A program made the translations under genes and the position numbers. The notes under the pieces were generated by a model. It did not search any database. It saw nothing but the letters and a program-made list of their open reading frames with translations, and was not told the origin of the DNA. A DNA stretch of 64,000 nucleotides from Spirosoma luteum DSM 19990. Its GTDB lineage: Bacteria > Bacteroidota > Bacteroidia > Cytophagales > Spirosomataceae. Shown piece by piece: positions 35,148 to 44,487 of this stretch. The DNA is taken from positions 119,073 to 183,072 of the forward strand of contig NZ_KB893268.1 in NCBI RefSeq assembly GCF_000374065.1, read 5' to 3'. Within the stretch, counting starts at the first letter, position 1. Each line of letters opens with the position of its first letter.

Positions 35148-38100
35148 TTAAAAGCGCAGGGATATACCGGTGTTTACGATGCGCGATTGGGGGTAATACT
35201 GCCCCGTTGAATTGTCAGCCTCCGGGTCAAAAGAGCCAAGTTTGTTTACGATGGTCAGCAGGTTCAGCGCATTGACGTACACGCGCAGGCTGCTGATGCC
35301 TACTTTTTTGCCAAGGGTTTCCGGAATGGTGTAACCCAGTTCGAAGTTTTTTAACCGGATATAGTCGGCAGAACGCAGCCAGTAGGTATTACCGCCGGAA
35401 TAGTACTGGTCGCTCCGGTTGGCAATGCGGGGATGAACGCTGCTGGGGTTATCCACCGTCCAGCGGTCGGTATAGAACTCCTGGAGGTAGTTTCCGATGT
35501 TGCCCGACTCGCCTAAGCTGATGTACTGCTGAGCACCGGCCGAACCCTGGAACAGAATGGTCAGGTCGAAGTTTTTGTACGAAGCCGACATATTCATGCC
35601 ACCCTGAAACAGGGGTAGATTGGTCCGATTATTCCGTACCCGGTCATCCGGCGTTATTTTACCATCGCCGTTGTAATCCTGATACTTCATGTCGCCGGGC
35701 CGGATGGTTTTAACGACCGCCGAATAATCGAGTTTGTTGGCGTCGATATCTGCCTGATCTCTGAACACACCATCATACTGATACGCTACGTACGAATTGA
35801 TGGGGCGGCCCGTTGACCGCTGCCACTCCGGCGCACCGGGGGCTTCGTCCCAGAAGATAATCTTGTTCTGAGCATAACTACCGTTAATACCAACGCTGTA
35901 CCGCACCGCACCCGCCTGACCATTGTAACTGATCTGGCCATCGAACCCGCTGTTGCGCACTTTGCCGATGTTTTCGGGGGGCAGAATCAAACCCGTTGTC
36001 CGGGGAACGGATGCGTTCCGCGGGTACAGGATGGACGTACGCAGGTTGTTGAAGTAATCAAACTCGAACGCAATTTTACCGTTAAACAGCTGACCCTCCA
36101 GGCCAATGTCGGCGTTGTTGGCAACCTCCCAGGTAATATTCGTGTTGGGTATCCGACTTTCCTGCAGGATTTTCTGCTGGGCATCGTTAATGATGTAGGT
36201 ATTAAACCCGTACGTGCCCAGGTACTGGTAGGTGGCTAAAGTAGACGTTCCGGGCAGATAGATCTGGTCGTTTCCTAACTGACCCCACGATGCCCGCAAC
36301 TTAAAATAGTTGACGAGGGGAACCGAGTTTTTCCAGAAGCTCTCCTCCGAAACGACCCATCCGGCCATCACACCAGGGAAGAAGCCATACCGGGTCTCTT
36401 TTGGGAAGATGTCGGAACCGTCGTACCGGCTCAGAAACTCAAACAGGTACTTGTCTTTGTAGTTGTAGGCGATCCGGCCAAAGTAGTTCAGACGGGCCCG
36501 GTTGTAAGCACCACCCCCGTTGTCTTTGCTCAGATCACCACCGGCAAACATCTGATCAATGGCGGGTGATATGAAGTAACGACGGAAAGCGTTAAAGTTA
36601 TCGCCCGCAATCGTCTCGCGGTTTACCCCGGCCAGAAGGGTCAGGCCATGATCGCCGTATTTACGTTCGTAGGTAGCAATACCACCCAACAGAATTTTCA
36701 GCTCGGTGTTGTTACCGAGTGACAGGCGGGGTTCGGCTGGTCCGCGAACGCTGGCAATCAGGTTCGGGTTTCCATTGGCGTCTACCCCCGTACCCCGTTC
36801 GTACAGCGTCCAGGGCGTTTCCCATCGCTTGTTGTTCTGATTCAGCTTATCGACAGCGGCCGTACCGGAAATTTTCAGGCCCTCAACACCGGGTACTTTG
36901 AAATCCAATTGGCCATTCGTCTGAATATAATCCCGCTTGTCCCGGTCGTAACCCGTTGCATTAGTCGTGATAACGACCGGATTTTCGCCGTTCTCGATGT
37001 CGGGCCCCGGCCGGCCATCGGGCCAGAAAGCGGGCTGGTTCGGCTTACCGCGCATCTGCATCCGGAAAATAGCTCCGGCTCCCCGCGTTGGGTAATAACG
37101 GAACTCTTCGCGGCCCAATACGCCCAGGGTCAGGTGAAGGTTTTTATTGATGTTAGCATCAATGTTAATCCGCATGTCGTACTGCTTGTAGCCCGTGGCC
37201 GAGTTCTTGTAGAACGCATCCTGATTCTGGTAACCCAGCGAGGCCAGGTATTTAAAATCTTCCGTACCACCGGTCAACTGCAGGTTGTGCCGGGTCTGGG
37301 GCGACCAGGTTTTCAGGGTCGATTTGTACCAGTCCGTGTTAGGATGCCCCCAGGGGTCGGAACCATCATTATACTTGGTTATATCGTCGGGTGTGTAGGG
37401 TGCCTTACGGATGGTGCCGTCCGGGCGGGTATACGCACCTGCCGTCTGATAGCCTTTCGTGGCGTTCGACCATTCACTAACCGGCAGTTCATACACACTC
37501 AGATCATTGAGCATAGTGGCGTACTGAGCCGCATTAGCCAGTTTAGGCACGAGCGTTGGCTGCGCAAATCCCTGATTGAAGGTATAGGATAACTGAGGCT
37601 TGCCCGTTTTGCCCCGCTTGGTCGTGATCAGAATGACCCCATTGGCTGCGCGGGAACCGTAAATAGCCGCCGACGCATCTTTCAGTACGGAAATACTCTC
37701 GATGTCAGCCGGGTTGATGCGGTCCAGTCCACCGGCACGGTCTGGGATACCGTCAACGACAACGAGCGCACTGTTGTTACCCAGCGTGTTGGTGCCACGG
37801 ATACGAATAGCCGAACCGTCATAACCGGGCTCGCCACTGCGGTTAACGGCAGTGACACCCGGCAGGCGACCAGCCAGCGAGTTGGAGAGGTTGGTTGTTG
37901 GCGACTTGACCAGATCGGCGCCTTTAACCGCTACCACGGAACCCGTTACGGTTTCTTTCCGCTGCGTACCGTAACCAACCACTATTACTTCGTTGAGCGA
38001 TTTGGTATCGACGCCTAATGTGACATTGATGCTGCTTTTTCCCCCGATGGGAACTTCCTGGGTAGTAAAGCCAATGTAGGAGAAGATGAGGGCCGTTGCG

Positions 38101-38381
38101 CCCGAGGGTGCATTCACTGTGTAACGCCCTTCCGTATCGGTCACGGAACCTGTTGTGGTGTTCTTGACAAGGACACTTACACCGGGCAATGCCTGGTTTT
38201 GTTCATCAACAACTTTTCCCGTAATCCTAGACTGAGCATATGCCCCGAATGATGAAAAGAGCCCCCCTACTAGCAGAAGTCCGAAAATGGCCTGTCGGAG
38301 GTAATTTTTGTCCATGTAAGAAGTATCACCGCGTGTCGGGTAAATCTTCCTCCTGGTAAACTGTTTGTACATAATCGTCAT
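35148..38381 (-). CDS. SusC/RagA family TonB-dependent receptor (pair 1)
   Basis: A 1077-residue outer-membrane receptor with the N-terminal beta domain (R-I-T-G-K-V-V-D-E-Q-N), plug segment V-L-K-D-A-S-A-A-I-Y-G-S-R-A-A-N-G and a barrel ending in T-G-I-S-L-R-F. As in pair 2, a charged tail (Y-K-Q-F-T-R-R-K-I-Y-P-T-R-G-D-T) precedes the signal peptide core. Starts are possible at 38381, at codon 4 (38372), or at a methionine at codon 23 just before the signal; conservation of the tail between paralogues favours an early start. Upstream lie three direct repeats (38461-38517). Confidence 0.92.
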   Translation of the reverse strand: MTIMYKQFTRRKIYPTRGDTSYMDKNYLRQAIFGLLLVGGLFSSFGAYAQSRITGKVVDEQNQALPGVSVLVKNTTTGSVTDTEGRYTVNAPSGATALIFSYIGFTTQEVPIGGKSSINVTLGVDTKSLNEVIVVGYGTQRKETVTGSVVAVKGADLVKSPTTNLSNSLAGRLPGVTAVNRSGEPGYDGSAIRIRGTNTLGNNSALVVVDGIPDRAGGLDRINPADIESISVLKDASAAIYGSRAANGVILITTKRGKTGKPQLSYTFNQGFAQPTLVPKLANAAQYATMLNDLSVYELPVSEWSNATKGYQTAGAYTRPDGTIRKAPYTPDDITKYNDGSDPWGHPNTDWYKSTLKTWSPQTRHNLQLTGGTEDFKYLASLGYQNQDAFYKNSATGYKQYDMRINIDANINKNLHLTLGVLGREEFRYYPTRGAGAIFRMQMRGKPNQPAFWPDGRPGPDIENGENPVVITTNATGYDRDKRDYIQTNGQLDFKVPGVEGLKISGTAAVDKLNQNNKRWETPWTLYERGTGVDANGNPNLIASVRGPAEPRLSLGNNTELKILLGGIATYERKYGDHGLTLLAGVNRETIAGDNFNAFRRYFISPAIDQMFAGGDLSKDNGGGAYNRARLNYFGRIAYNYKDKYLFEFLSRYDGSDIFPKETRYGFFPGVMAGWVVSEESFWKNSVPLVNYFKLRASWGQLGNDQIYLPGTSTLATYQYLGTYGFNTYIINDAQQKILQESRIPNTNITWEVANNADIGLEGQLFNGKIAFEFDYFNNLRTSILYPRNASVPRTTGLILPPENIGKVRNSGFDGQISYNGQAGAVRYSVGINGSYAQNKIIFWDEAPGAPEWQRSTGRPINSYVAYQYDGVFRDQADIDANKLDYSAVVKTIRPGDMKYQDYNGDGKITPDDRVRNNRTNLPLFQGGMNMSASYKNFDLTILFQGSAGAQQYISLGESGNIGNYLQEFYTDRWTVDNPSSVHPRIANRSDQYYSGGNTYWLRSADYIRLKNFELGYTIPETLGKKVGISSLRVYVNALNLLTIVNKLGSFDPEADNSTGQYYPQSRIVNTGISLRF

Positions 38382-38460
38382 TACCGTTTTTGTATGTTAT
38401 AAACGACATATAAAAGCAGTAGACTATGCCCATATACTGACTAATTTTAACCCTATTTTA

Positions 38461-38517
38461 ATACTATATTGATATTTTTGATACTATATTACCATTATTT
38501 CTGTAAGATACTATATG
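38461..38517 (-). promoter_or_regulatory. Three direct repeats upstream of SusC pair 1
   Basis: ATACTATAT occurs at 38461, 38481 and 38508 (start-to-start spacing 20 and 27) in the 164-base gap between the recG stop and the SusC start. About two helical turns apart, they could be operator sites for the SusC/SusD promoter. No -7 box could be assigned. Confidence 0.4.
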
Positions 38518-38545
38518 TATGAGCAAGAATAAGCTTAATGACGCC

Positions 38546-40654
38546 CTAGGATATACGCCCCCAGTTGTTCTCGCTTTGCTTGTGGGAGTCAACATGGTTT
38601 CGGATGGGGGCGTGCTGGGGCAGGAGTAATTCCGGGTCTTCATTCAGGATAGCCTGCGCCGATTCGCGGGCAACCGTCAGGATAGCCCCGTCTTTGGCTA
38701 AATCGGCAATCATCAGGTCCAGCGCACCACTTTGCTGGGTACCGGCCAGGTCGCCGGGACCGCGTAACTGGAGGTCTACGTCGGCAATCTCGAACCCGTT
38801 GTTGGTGCGTACCATCGTTTCGAGCCGGGTGCGGGTGTCGCTGCTGAGTTTGTAGCCGGTCATCATCACGCAGTACGACTGGTCGGCACCCCGGCCCACA
38901 CGTCCCCGCAACTGGTGCAACTGCGACAGGCCAAACCGTTCGGCACTCTCAATGACCATCACACTGGCATTGGGTACATTTACGCCGACTTCGATAACCG
39001 TAGTAGCCACCATGATATGGGTTTCTCTTTTGAGAAACCGCTTCATCTCGTCGTCTTTCTCGTAGGGCAACATCTTGCCGTGCAACATGCCCACTTCGTA
39101 CTTAGGTCGCGGAAAGGCCCGCTGCATACTCTCGAAACCATCCGTCAGGTCCTTGTAATCCAGTTTCTCGGATTCTTCGATGAGCGGATACACGACGTAT
39201 ACCTGCCGCCCCAGTTCAATCTGCTGCCGCATGAAGCCAAATACCTCGGCCCGGTGCTTGTCGTACTTATGAACCGTTTTAATGGGTTTCCGTCCTTTGG
39301 GTAACTCGTCAATCACCGACACATCCAGATTACCGTAAAGGGTCATGGCCAGCGTGCGGGGAATGGGCGTGGCGGTCATGACCAGAATGTGCGGGGGTAC
39401 CACCTCGTTTTTAGCCCAGAGTTTGGCCCGTTGCGCCACGCCAAAGCGGTGCTGTTCATCGATGATGCACAGGCCCAGGTTTTTGTACTGTACTATATCT
39501 TCCAGCAGGGCATGCGTACCCACCAGGATGTGCATCTTTCCCGATTGTAATTCGTCGTGGAGGACGGCCCGGCGTTTTTTGTTGGTGGAGCCGGTCAGAA
39601 TACCCAGGTTCAGCCCCATCGCTTCGGCAAAGGGCTGGAGACCGTTGTAGTGCTGGTCGGCCAGAATTTCGGTGGGTGCCATCAGGCAGGCCTGTGCCCC
39701 ATTGCCAATGGCCATCAGGCAGGCAATGAACGCCACAATGGTTTTACCACTGCCCACGTCGCCCTGCAACAGGCGGTTCATCTGCCTGCCGGTCAGGAAG
39801 TCGGCGTAAATCTCCTTGATAACCCGCTGCTGGGCACCCGTCAGTTCAAAGGGTAGCAGCTCGTTGTAGAAATGCTTCATCAGGGTCGTATCCCGGAAAA
39901 TCTGCCCCGGAAACTCCTCCTTCTGAATGAGTTTGTTCTTGATGAGCCGCAGTTGATTGTAGAATAACTCCTCAAACTTGAGCCGCCGTTGGGCCTGTTT
40001 GAGCCAGCCCTGATTCTGGGGCAGGTGAATGTTCCACATGGCTTCCCGTTTGCCAATAAGCCGGTACTGCTGAATCAGCGCATCGGGCAGGGTTTCGCGG
40101 ATATGAGGCCACGCCTGTTCGAGCAGGGTCCGCATAGCCTTGCCCAGTGTTTTACTGTCGAGGTGACGCTTGCGGAGTTTATCGGTGAGGTTATAGACCG
40201 GGAAAAAACCGGCCTCCTGTTCGGAGCCGGTGGCCGTATTTTCCAGTTCGGGGTGAACGATGCTAAACTGCCCGTTGAAGGATTGCGGCTTGCCATAGGC
40301 AATGTACTCACCATCGCGCCGAAGGATTTTCTCGATATAAGTAACGCCTTGAAACCAGACCAGACTCATGGTGCCGGTGCCATCCTGAAAATTGGCTACC
40401 AGCCGTTTCTTCGGCCCTTCGCCCTCCATGTACCAGTCGCGGAGTCGTCCGCGCACCTGCGCTGAGGGCATGGAATCCATCAACTCGCTGATGGTGTAAT
40501 AACGGGTACGGTCGTCGTAGCGGAAGGGGTAGTACTGAATCAGGTCACCGTAAGTGAACAGGTTCAGCTCTTTGTTGAGCAACTCTGTCCGCTGCGGACC
40601 TAACCCTTTCAGGTAAAGAAGCGGGGTATCGAAAAAAGTGGCGCGTTCGGTCAT
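38546..40654 (-). CDS. recG: ATP-dependent DNA helicase RecG
   Basis: A 702-residue helicase that remodels stalled replication forks and branched DNA. The N-terminal wedge/OB region (about 60-160) is followed by the helicase core: Walker A G-D-V-G-S-G-K-T near residue 295, the D-E-Q-H box in I-I-D-E-Q-H-R-F-G, M-T-A-T-P-I-P-R-T, and the C-terminal Q-L-R-G-R-V-G-R-G motif. Length and motif order fit RecG. The ATG at 40654 gives the normal M-x-x-R-A-x-F-F-D-T-P-L-x-Y-L-K-G-L start. A 15-bp tandem repeat sits directly upstream. Confidence 0.95.
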   Translation of the reverse strand: MTERATFFDTPLLYLKGLGPQRTELLNKELNLFTYGDLIQYYPFRYDDRTRYYTISELMDSMPSAQVRGRLRDWYMEGEGPKKRLVANFQDGTGTMSLVWFQGVTYIEKILRRDGEYIAYGKPQSFNGQFSIVHPELENTATGSEQEAGFFPVYNLTDKLRKRHLDSKTLGKAMRTLLEQAWPHIRETLPDALIQQYRLIGKREAMWNIHLPQNQGWLKQAQRRLKFEELFYNQLRLIKNKLIQKEEFPGQIFRDTTLMKHFYNELLPFELTGAQQRVIKEIYADFLTGRQMNRLLQGDVGSGKTIVAFIACLMAIGNGAQACLMAPTEILADQHYNGLQPFAEAMGLNLGILTGSTNKKRRAVLHDELQSGKMHILVGTHALLEDIVQYKNLGLCIIDEQHRFGVAQRAKLWAKNEVVPPHILVMTATPIPRTLAMTLYGNLDVSVIDELPKGRKPIKTVHKYDKHRAEVFGFMRQQIELGRQVYVVYPLIEESEKLDYKDLTDGFESMQRAFPRPKYEVGMLHGKMLPYEKDDEMKRFLKRETHIMVATTVIEVGVNVPNASVMVIESAERFGLSQLHQLRGRVGRGADQSYCVMMTGYKLSSDTRTRLETMVRTNNGFEIADVDLQLRGPGDLAGTQQSGALDLMIADLAKDGAILTVARESAQAILNEDPELLLPQHAPIRNHVDSHKQSENNWGRIS

Positions 40655-40661
40655 GACATAT

Positions 40662-40721
40662 CCGGTCTGGGGTGACCCGGTCTGGATTGACCTGGTTTGG
40701 AATGACCCCGTCCGGACTGAC
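40662..40721. repeat. 15-bp tandem repeat, four units, before recG
   Basis: Four imperfect units beginning at 40662, 40677, 40692 and 40707, consensus CCGGTCTGGATTGAC. The array ends 8 bases from the recG start codon, in its leader. Because the unit is 15 bases it stays open in all codon phases, giving a spurious minus-strand ORF (40545-40763). Confidence 0.8.
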
Positions 40722-40952
40722 CAAAATTACAAAAAATGTCATGTATAGCCATTTTATTGTCATTGCTCCGCGTCATTCAATAATCATTTGGTGATGGTTT
40801 TCAAAGCCAATACACTCGCGTTAGCAAAAGCGCCGGTTTTGTGCAACCAACACTACATCAGTCTGCCAATGAGTTGCTTTTTTACAGGAAGTCTCTGTCA
40901 GGTACGCCAATCAGTGACTACCAATAACCGCAAAACAACGCGAAATTATTGG
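40722..40952. other. Gene-free spacer upstream of recG
   Basis: AT-rich promoter-like DNA for recG next to the repeat, then a stretch up to the DUF5723 stop without a supported gene or hairpin. Confidence 0.45.
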
Positions 40953-42374
40953 CTATTCATCTACCTTTCCCAGGCCAAACGCGATGCCTGCATATACATC
41001 CAGACCACGGGGATTGATACCGTTGGCTTTGCTGCCTATAAGTCCGAGGAAGTTTTCAGTACCCAGCCAGGCGGGGCCAACCCGGATGGAACCACCCGCC
41101 GTTATGCCTCCATTCAGGTACGCTATTGGTACCGCAAGGCTCAGCCATCGGGCGTCATAGCGGGGGGTAATGGCCACAAGGGTGGGTCGGTGAATAGCCG
41201 TGGCCTGTACCGACCGGGCGTCGAGCAAACAGGTTAGGTTGATGCCCAGGCCATCGGGCAACTGGTAGTCGGCAGTCAGGTTCAGCGAAGTCGGCAGGCC
41301 TTCTCTAAACGTGGTACCATTAGGTGTTCGGCTGTTGCTTAGCTTATTCTGAATAACCTGAAGTACGGCACTCGTGCCATTCAGATTATTAAAATCATTT
41401 CCATTAAACCGGACCGGATTCGTCCCAACATCGGTATACGCGTATTGCAGGCCCTTGTAGGTCAGTCCACCAATATCGGTCAGGGCGATACCCAATTGCA
41501 GCGTAGGACTGTATTCATCGTAGTGATCTATGTACGTAAGGCCAATATCGGCCCCGAAACCCCGGCCCGGTGCCGACGTGCTGAACAGGGCAGCAGGGGT
41601 TAAACTTCGATTCTCAAGGAAGGTGGTATAGGCAAGGCTGGCGTCTAATTTTGTCACCTCCAGGTAGATGTCATCCCGATTTTGTGGGTTTTGCGTAATT
41701 TGATACGTAAGCCCCCGATTGATGAGATGCTGGGCGTTGTAGCCCAGCAAGAATTTGGCGGTAGCTCCAAGCAGTAGTTTTCGCCCGTCATTTTCCATAA
41801 GCGTTCCGGCGTAGGTCAGCCCTACTTCGGCAAACGTGCTGGTATTACCACTCAGTTTGTTATCGCGGCTGGGAATTCCGTACAGCGAGCCATCACTTAA
41901 ACTGGACCGCAGTGAGGATAGCAACGATTCTGATGCGCCGAATACCTGAGCAACGGCCCGAAACCGGGTGGTTATCGCAAAGGCCGACCGTTCGGTCGTC
42001 TTTATCAGGAAAGAAGGCCCCCGTACTTCGCCCCATACCGTTCCGTTCTTCGGCTTTCCATTCAGCGTTTCGCGGGTGTAGTCCGTTTCGAACTGAACGG
42101 TACCATTGGCATTTTGATACTGCGGCTGTACCCGGCCGGTAAGTAGACGAAGGAGTGAAAACGGGGCCTGATACCGTACGTAATTGTTATCGATATGCCC
42201 GGTGCCGGTAATAACGTTCAGGTAAAATTTTGATGGGGAGTCGGCCGCCAGGGCCGGGTTAATATAAAGCCGGTTTGTTCCTCCGTATCGGCTTGTTGAA
42301 ATGCCAAGCATGTTTTGAGCAGAAACAGACGTAGCGGCCAGTAGAAACATCCCCTGGATAAGTAAATACTTCAT
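40953..42374 (-). CDS. DUF5723 family outer-membrane protein
   Basis: A 473-residue protein. The ATG at 42372-42374 opens on a signal peptide (hydrophobic core YLLIQGMFLLAATS, cleavage after VSA-Q). The N-terminus of the mature protein reads G-G-T-N-R-L-Y-I-N-P-A-L-A-A-D-S, the pattern typical of DUF5723, and the remainder alternates short beta strands expected for a porin-like barrel, closing with G-L-D-V-Y-A-G-I-A-F-G-L-G-K. Function is unknown; the family often resembles FadL/PorV-like barrels. It stands alone. Confidence 0.75.
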   Translation of the reverse strand: MKYLLIQGMFLLAATSVSAQNMLGISTSRYGGTNRLYINPALAADSPSKFYLNVITGTGHIDNNYVRYQAPFSLLRLLTGRVQPQYQNANGTVQFETDYTRETLNGKPKNGTVWGEVRGPSFLIKTTERSAFAITTRFRAVAQVFGASESLLSSLRSSLSDGSLYGIPSRDNKLSGNTSTFAEVGLTYAGTLMENDGRKLLLGATAKFLLGYNAQHLINRGLTYQITQNPQNRDDIYLEVTKLDASLAYTTFLENRSLTPAALFSTSAPGRGFGADIGLTYIDHYDEYSPTLQLGIALTDIGGLTYKGLQYAYTDVGTNPVRFNGNDFNNLNGTSAVLQVIQNKLSNSRTPNGTTFREGLPTSLNLTADYQLPDGLGINLTCLLDARSVQATAIHRPTLVAITPRYDARWLSLAVPIAYLNGGITAGGSIRVGPAWLGTENFLGLIGSKANGINPRGLDVYAGIAFGLGKVDE

Positions 42375-42690
42375 GTAGTGTATATAAATGGGACTTGTAT
42401 CGGTAAAGAAACGCAAAACCGCCGTCGGGGGTTAGCCAATATCGGTTTTAATTGAGTGAACGGTACGAAGTAACGGCCGGTTTGGATCTATACCACCAAA
42501 AAGGGGATTTTACCCGGACAAATCGGGTCTGTTAGCCAATAGCGGGCTACGAATGGCGAAGGACCGGGTGGCAGAAAAACCGTTGACAGAACTGGAGCCG
42601 GTGAAACATCTGCCCGTACATCCGGTTTAAACGGGTACTGTCGTCATACAACTTAATTACGAACCTATTCAACAACTTAAATACAGAACC
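42375..42690. other. Divergent promoter region
   Basis: About 315 bases between the divergent DUF5723 and PPOX-fold genes. No supported gene, strong hairpin or clear consensus promoter seen. Confidence 0.4.
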
Positions 42691-43227
42691 ATGGATAGCA
42701 TCAATCGGGAACAGGAGGAAGAAAACCATAAGGATTTACAGAACGCCGAAGCCGGTAAGAAAATCAGGGAACTGGCCGACAAAGCGAGCACCTGCTTTTT
42801 TGGTACGGGCATAAAAACCGGCAAACCACTCACGGTGCGCCCGATGGCCGTTCAGAAATTGGATGACGCCGGAAATCTCTGGTTTCTGAGTGCCAATGAC
42901 AGCCACAAGAATCAGGATATAGCGGAGGATAATCATGTGCAGTTGCTATTCCAGGGGTCAACCCACTCCGATTTCCTGAGCCTGTACGGACGGGCCACTA
43001 TCTCGACCGACAAAGCACTCATTAAAGAACTGTGGGAGCCAATTTTAAAAACGTGGTTTACGGAAGGAGAAGACGACCCCCGGATAACGGTTATTAAAGT
43101 AGAAACCATCGAGGGCTACTACTGGGATAACAAACACGGCGATGCCGTTGCGTTTCTAAAAATGGCCGCCGGCGCCGTCATGGGAAAAACCATGGATGAT
43201 TCCATCGAAGGAAAGCTTACGGTGTAA
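42691..43227 (+). CDS. Pyridoxamine 5'-phosphate oxidase-fold protein, general stress type
   Basis: A 178-residue protein of the split-barrel PPOX fold, of the general-stress-protein-26 group: C-F-F-G-T-G and R-P-M-A-V-Q near residues 36-56, L-W-F-L-S-A-N-D-S-H-K near 65, and W-F-T-E-G-E-D-D-P-R near 128. These proteins bind a flavin such as FMN and are induced by stress, but few have a proven reaction. The C-terminal 40 residues include a glycine-alanine segment. A paralogue is encoded at 45109-45516. A good terminator follows. Confidence 0.8.
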   Translation: MDSINREQEEENHKDLQNAEAGKKIRELADKASTCFFGTGIKTGKPLTVRPMAVQKLDDAGNLWFLSANDSHKNQDIAEDNHVQLLFQGSTHSDFLSLYGRATISTDKALIKELWEPILKTWFTEGEDDPRITVIKVETIEGYYWDNKHGDAVAFLKMAAGAVMGKTMDDSIEGKLTV

Positions 43228-43264
43228 GGGCATTCCGGTAAGGAGCTACAGCACCCGATTTTTT

Positions 43265-43296
43265 GAAACGCCCGCCACAAACGGGCGTTTCTTTTT
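43265..43296 (+). terminator. Rho-independent terminator
   Basis: A perfect 10-bp stem GAAACGCCCG / CGGGCGTTTC (43265-43274 with 43282-43291) is followed by T5, 38 bases after the stop. Confidence 0.85.
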
Positions 43297-43527
43297 GTGC
43301 GGGTATCGTAGAACAGGGTTTTCTCAGAACGTGTCTGCGTTCACGTTGATTCTCGCATTCGATACCATCCATAGCCAGCACGGAGTTGCTTCCCACACGT
43401 CGGGTAAGCTCATTGATCGACTTGAAGGTTGCAATAAGCTGACGCGGGGTCTTTCAAGGAAATGGCAAATCGAGTAGGCTGGTCAATGACATGCTTCCCT
43501 GAATCGGCACCGACACAGTCTGATTGA
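43297..43527. other. Gene-free spacer
   Basis: No supported gene, hairpin or repeat seen between the terminator and the convergent DinB stop. Confidence 0.4.
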
Positions 43528-44085
43528 CTACCAGCCCAGGTAGCCTTCAGGCGTTACACCCTTCAGCCGAAGGTAGACCATGCACTGCCCGCGATGGTGG
43601 ATGATGTGATTCTCCATCGCGTACAGATACCGCCAGTGGGGAATCTTACCCCCTACAAACTCGGCCTGCTCGAACAGTTTCGCGTCGGGTATGGTCGTGA
43701 TGGTTTGCCGCATAAAGGCGTAGAGGGCTTTCACTTCATCGACTACCTCCTGTTTGGTCACGGCCTTCGACAGCTCACGGCCTTTTTTGTAGGGATTGTC
43801 AATGCCAAGCCGCTCTGCCAGCAGCGTTGTGGTGAACTCGCAGCAATGCCGCCACTGCCCGGCAAAGCTCATGGCTTCGGCCGTATACTTAAAGTCGTAG
43901 GATTCGGCTGGCATCTGGTTGGCCGTGATCAGGGTAAGCTGTTCGGACCTGGCCCAGGCCTCAAGCAACTCCCGGCGCACGCGTTGGGCCTGGGATTCGA
44001 GGTCGATAGTGGCCGGGCGAGCCAGTGCGGATGCTGGCAGCAGACTGGTGCCTAGCAGGTTCCGGAGGAAGTGGAGTCGGTTCAT
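43528..44085 (-). CDS. DinB family protein with signal peptide
   Basis: A 185-residue four-helix-bundle protein. A short N-terminal hydrophobic stretch (L-L-G-T-S-L-L-P-A-S-A-L-A) looks like an export signal, which is unusual for DinB proteins. The three metal-binding histidines fit: H in Q-W-R-H-C-C-E-F and two in N-H-I-I-H-H-R-G-Q. The family binds a divalent metal and includes thiol-dependent transferases, but most members are unassigned. Its terminal G-V-T-P-E-G-Y is typical of the group. It is unrelated in sequence detail to the DinB at 59138-59593. Confidence 0.8.
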   Translation of the reverse strand: MNRLHFLRNLLGTSLLPASALARPATIDLESQAQRVRRELLEAWARSEQLTLITANQMPAESYDFKYTAEAMSFAGQWRHCCEFTTTLLAERLGIDNPYKKGRELSKAVTKQEVVDEVKALYAFMRQTITTIPDAKLFEQAEFVGGKIPHWRYLYAMENHIIHHRGQCMVYLRLKGVTPEGYLGW

Positions 44086-44487
44086 GCCTGTAAGTTGCCA
44101 AAAAGTTGATTATGAAGCAAGTAACGTGATCGTACTTGGTTTGGATACGTTGCCATTGACGAGTGTCTGCCCAAGAGCAGGGGCACCTACCGGCTGCGGT
44201 TGCTTGCCGTTTTCATTCGCCAACAGTATCCCGAAGAAGAACTCCAAAATCTGAAAATAATGCAAGTGCCAACGGTAACCGCGTTATTGTCCCAGTTCAT
44301 GAGTACCTGAACAATATTCGGCTTGCAGATTAAATCGATAAAGGGAACAAAATCGGTAATTTGACGGGCTAGCCGTGCTTGTGCTAATAACATTGATACG
44401 GTGAAAGTGGGCAGGTATAAGCTGTTATGATTGTGTAGCGACTATTTAGCTTGCATACAGTTTTCTTGCGTTAGCCACCCGTTTGTT
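44086..44487. other. Relic region without an intact gene
   Basis: About 400 bases. A plus-strand piece near 44150-44300 has protein-like composition (a charged helix ending in Q-Q-Y-P-E-E-E-L) but no start or family. It borders the fucosidase remnant and is probably decayed. Confidence 0.4.

Noticed and set aside
40545-40763. 72-codon ORF with a pentapeptide-like repeat upstream of recG
   Set aside because: The repeat comes from the 15-bp DNA array being a multiple of three; it overlaps the recG coding start in another frame.
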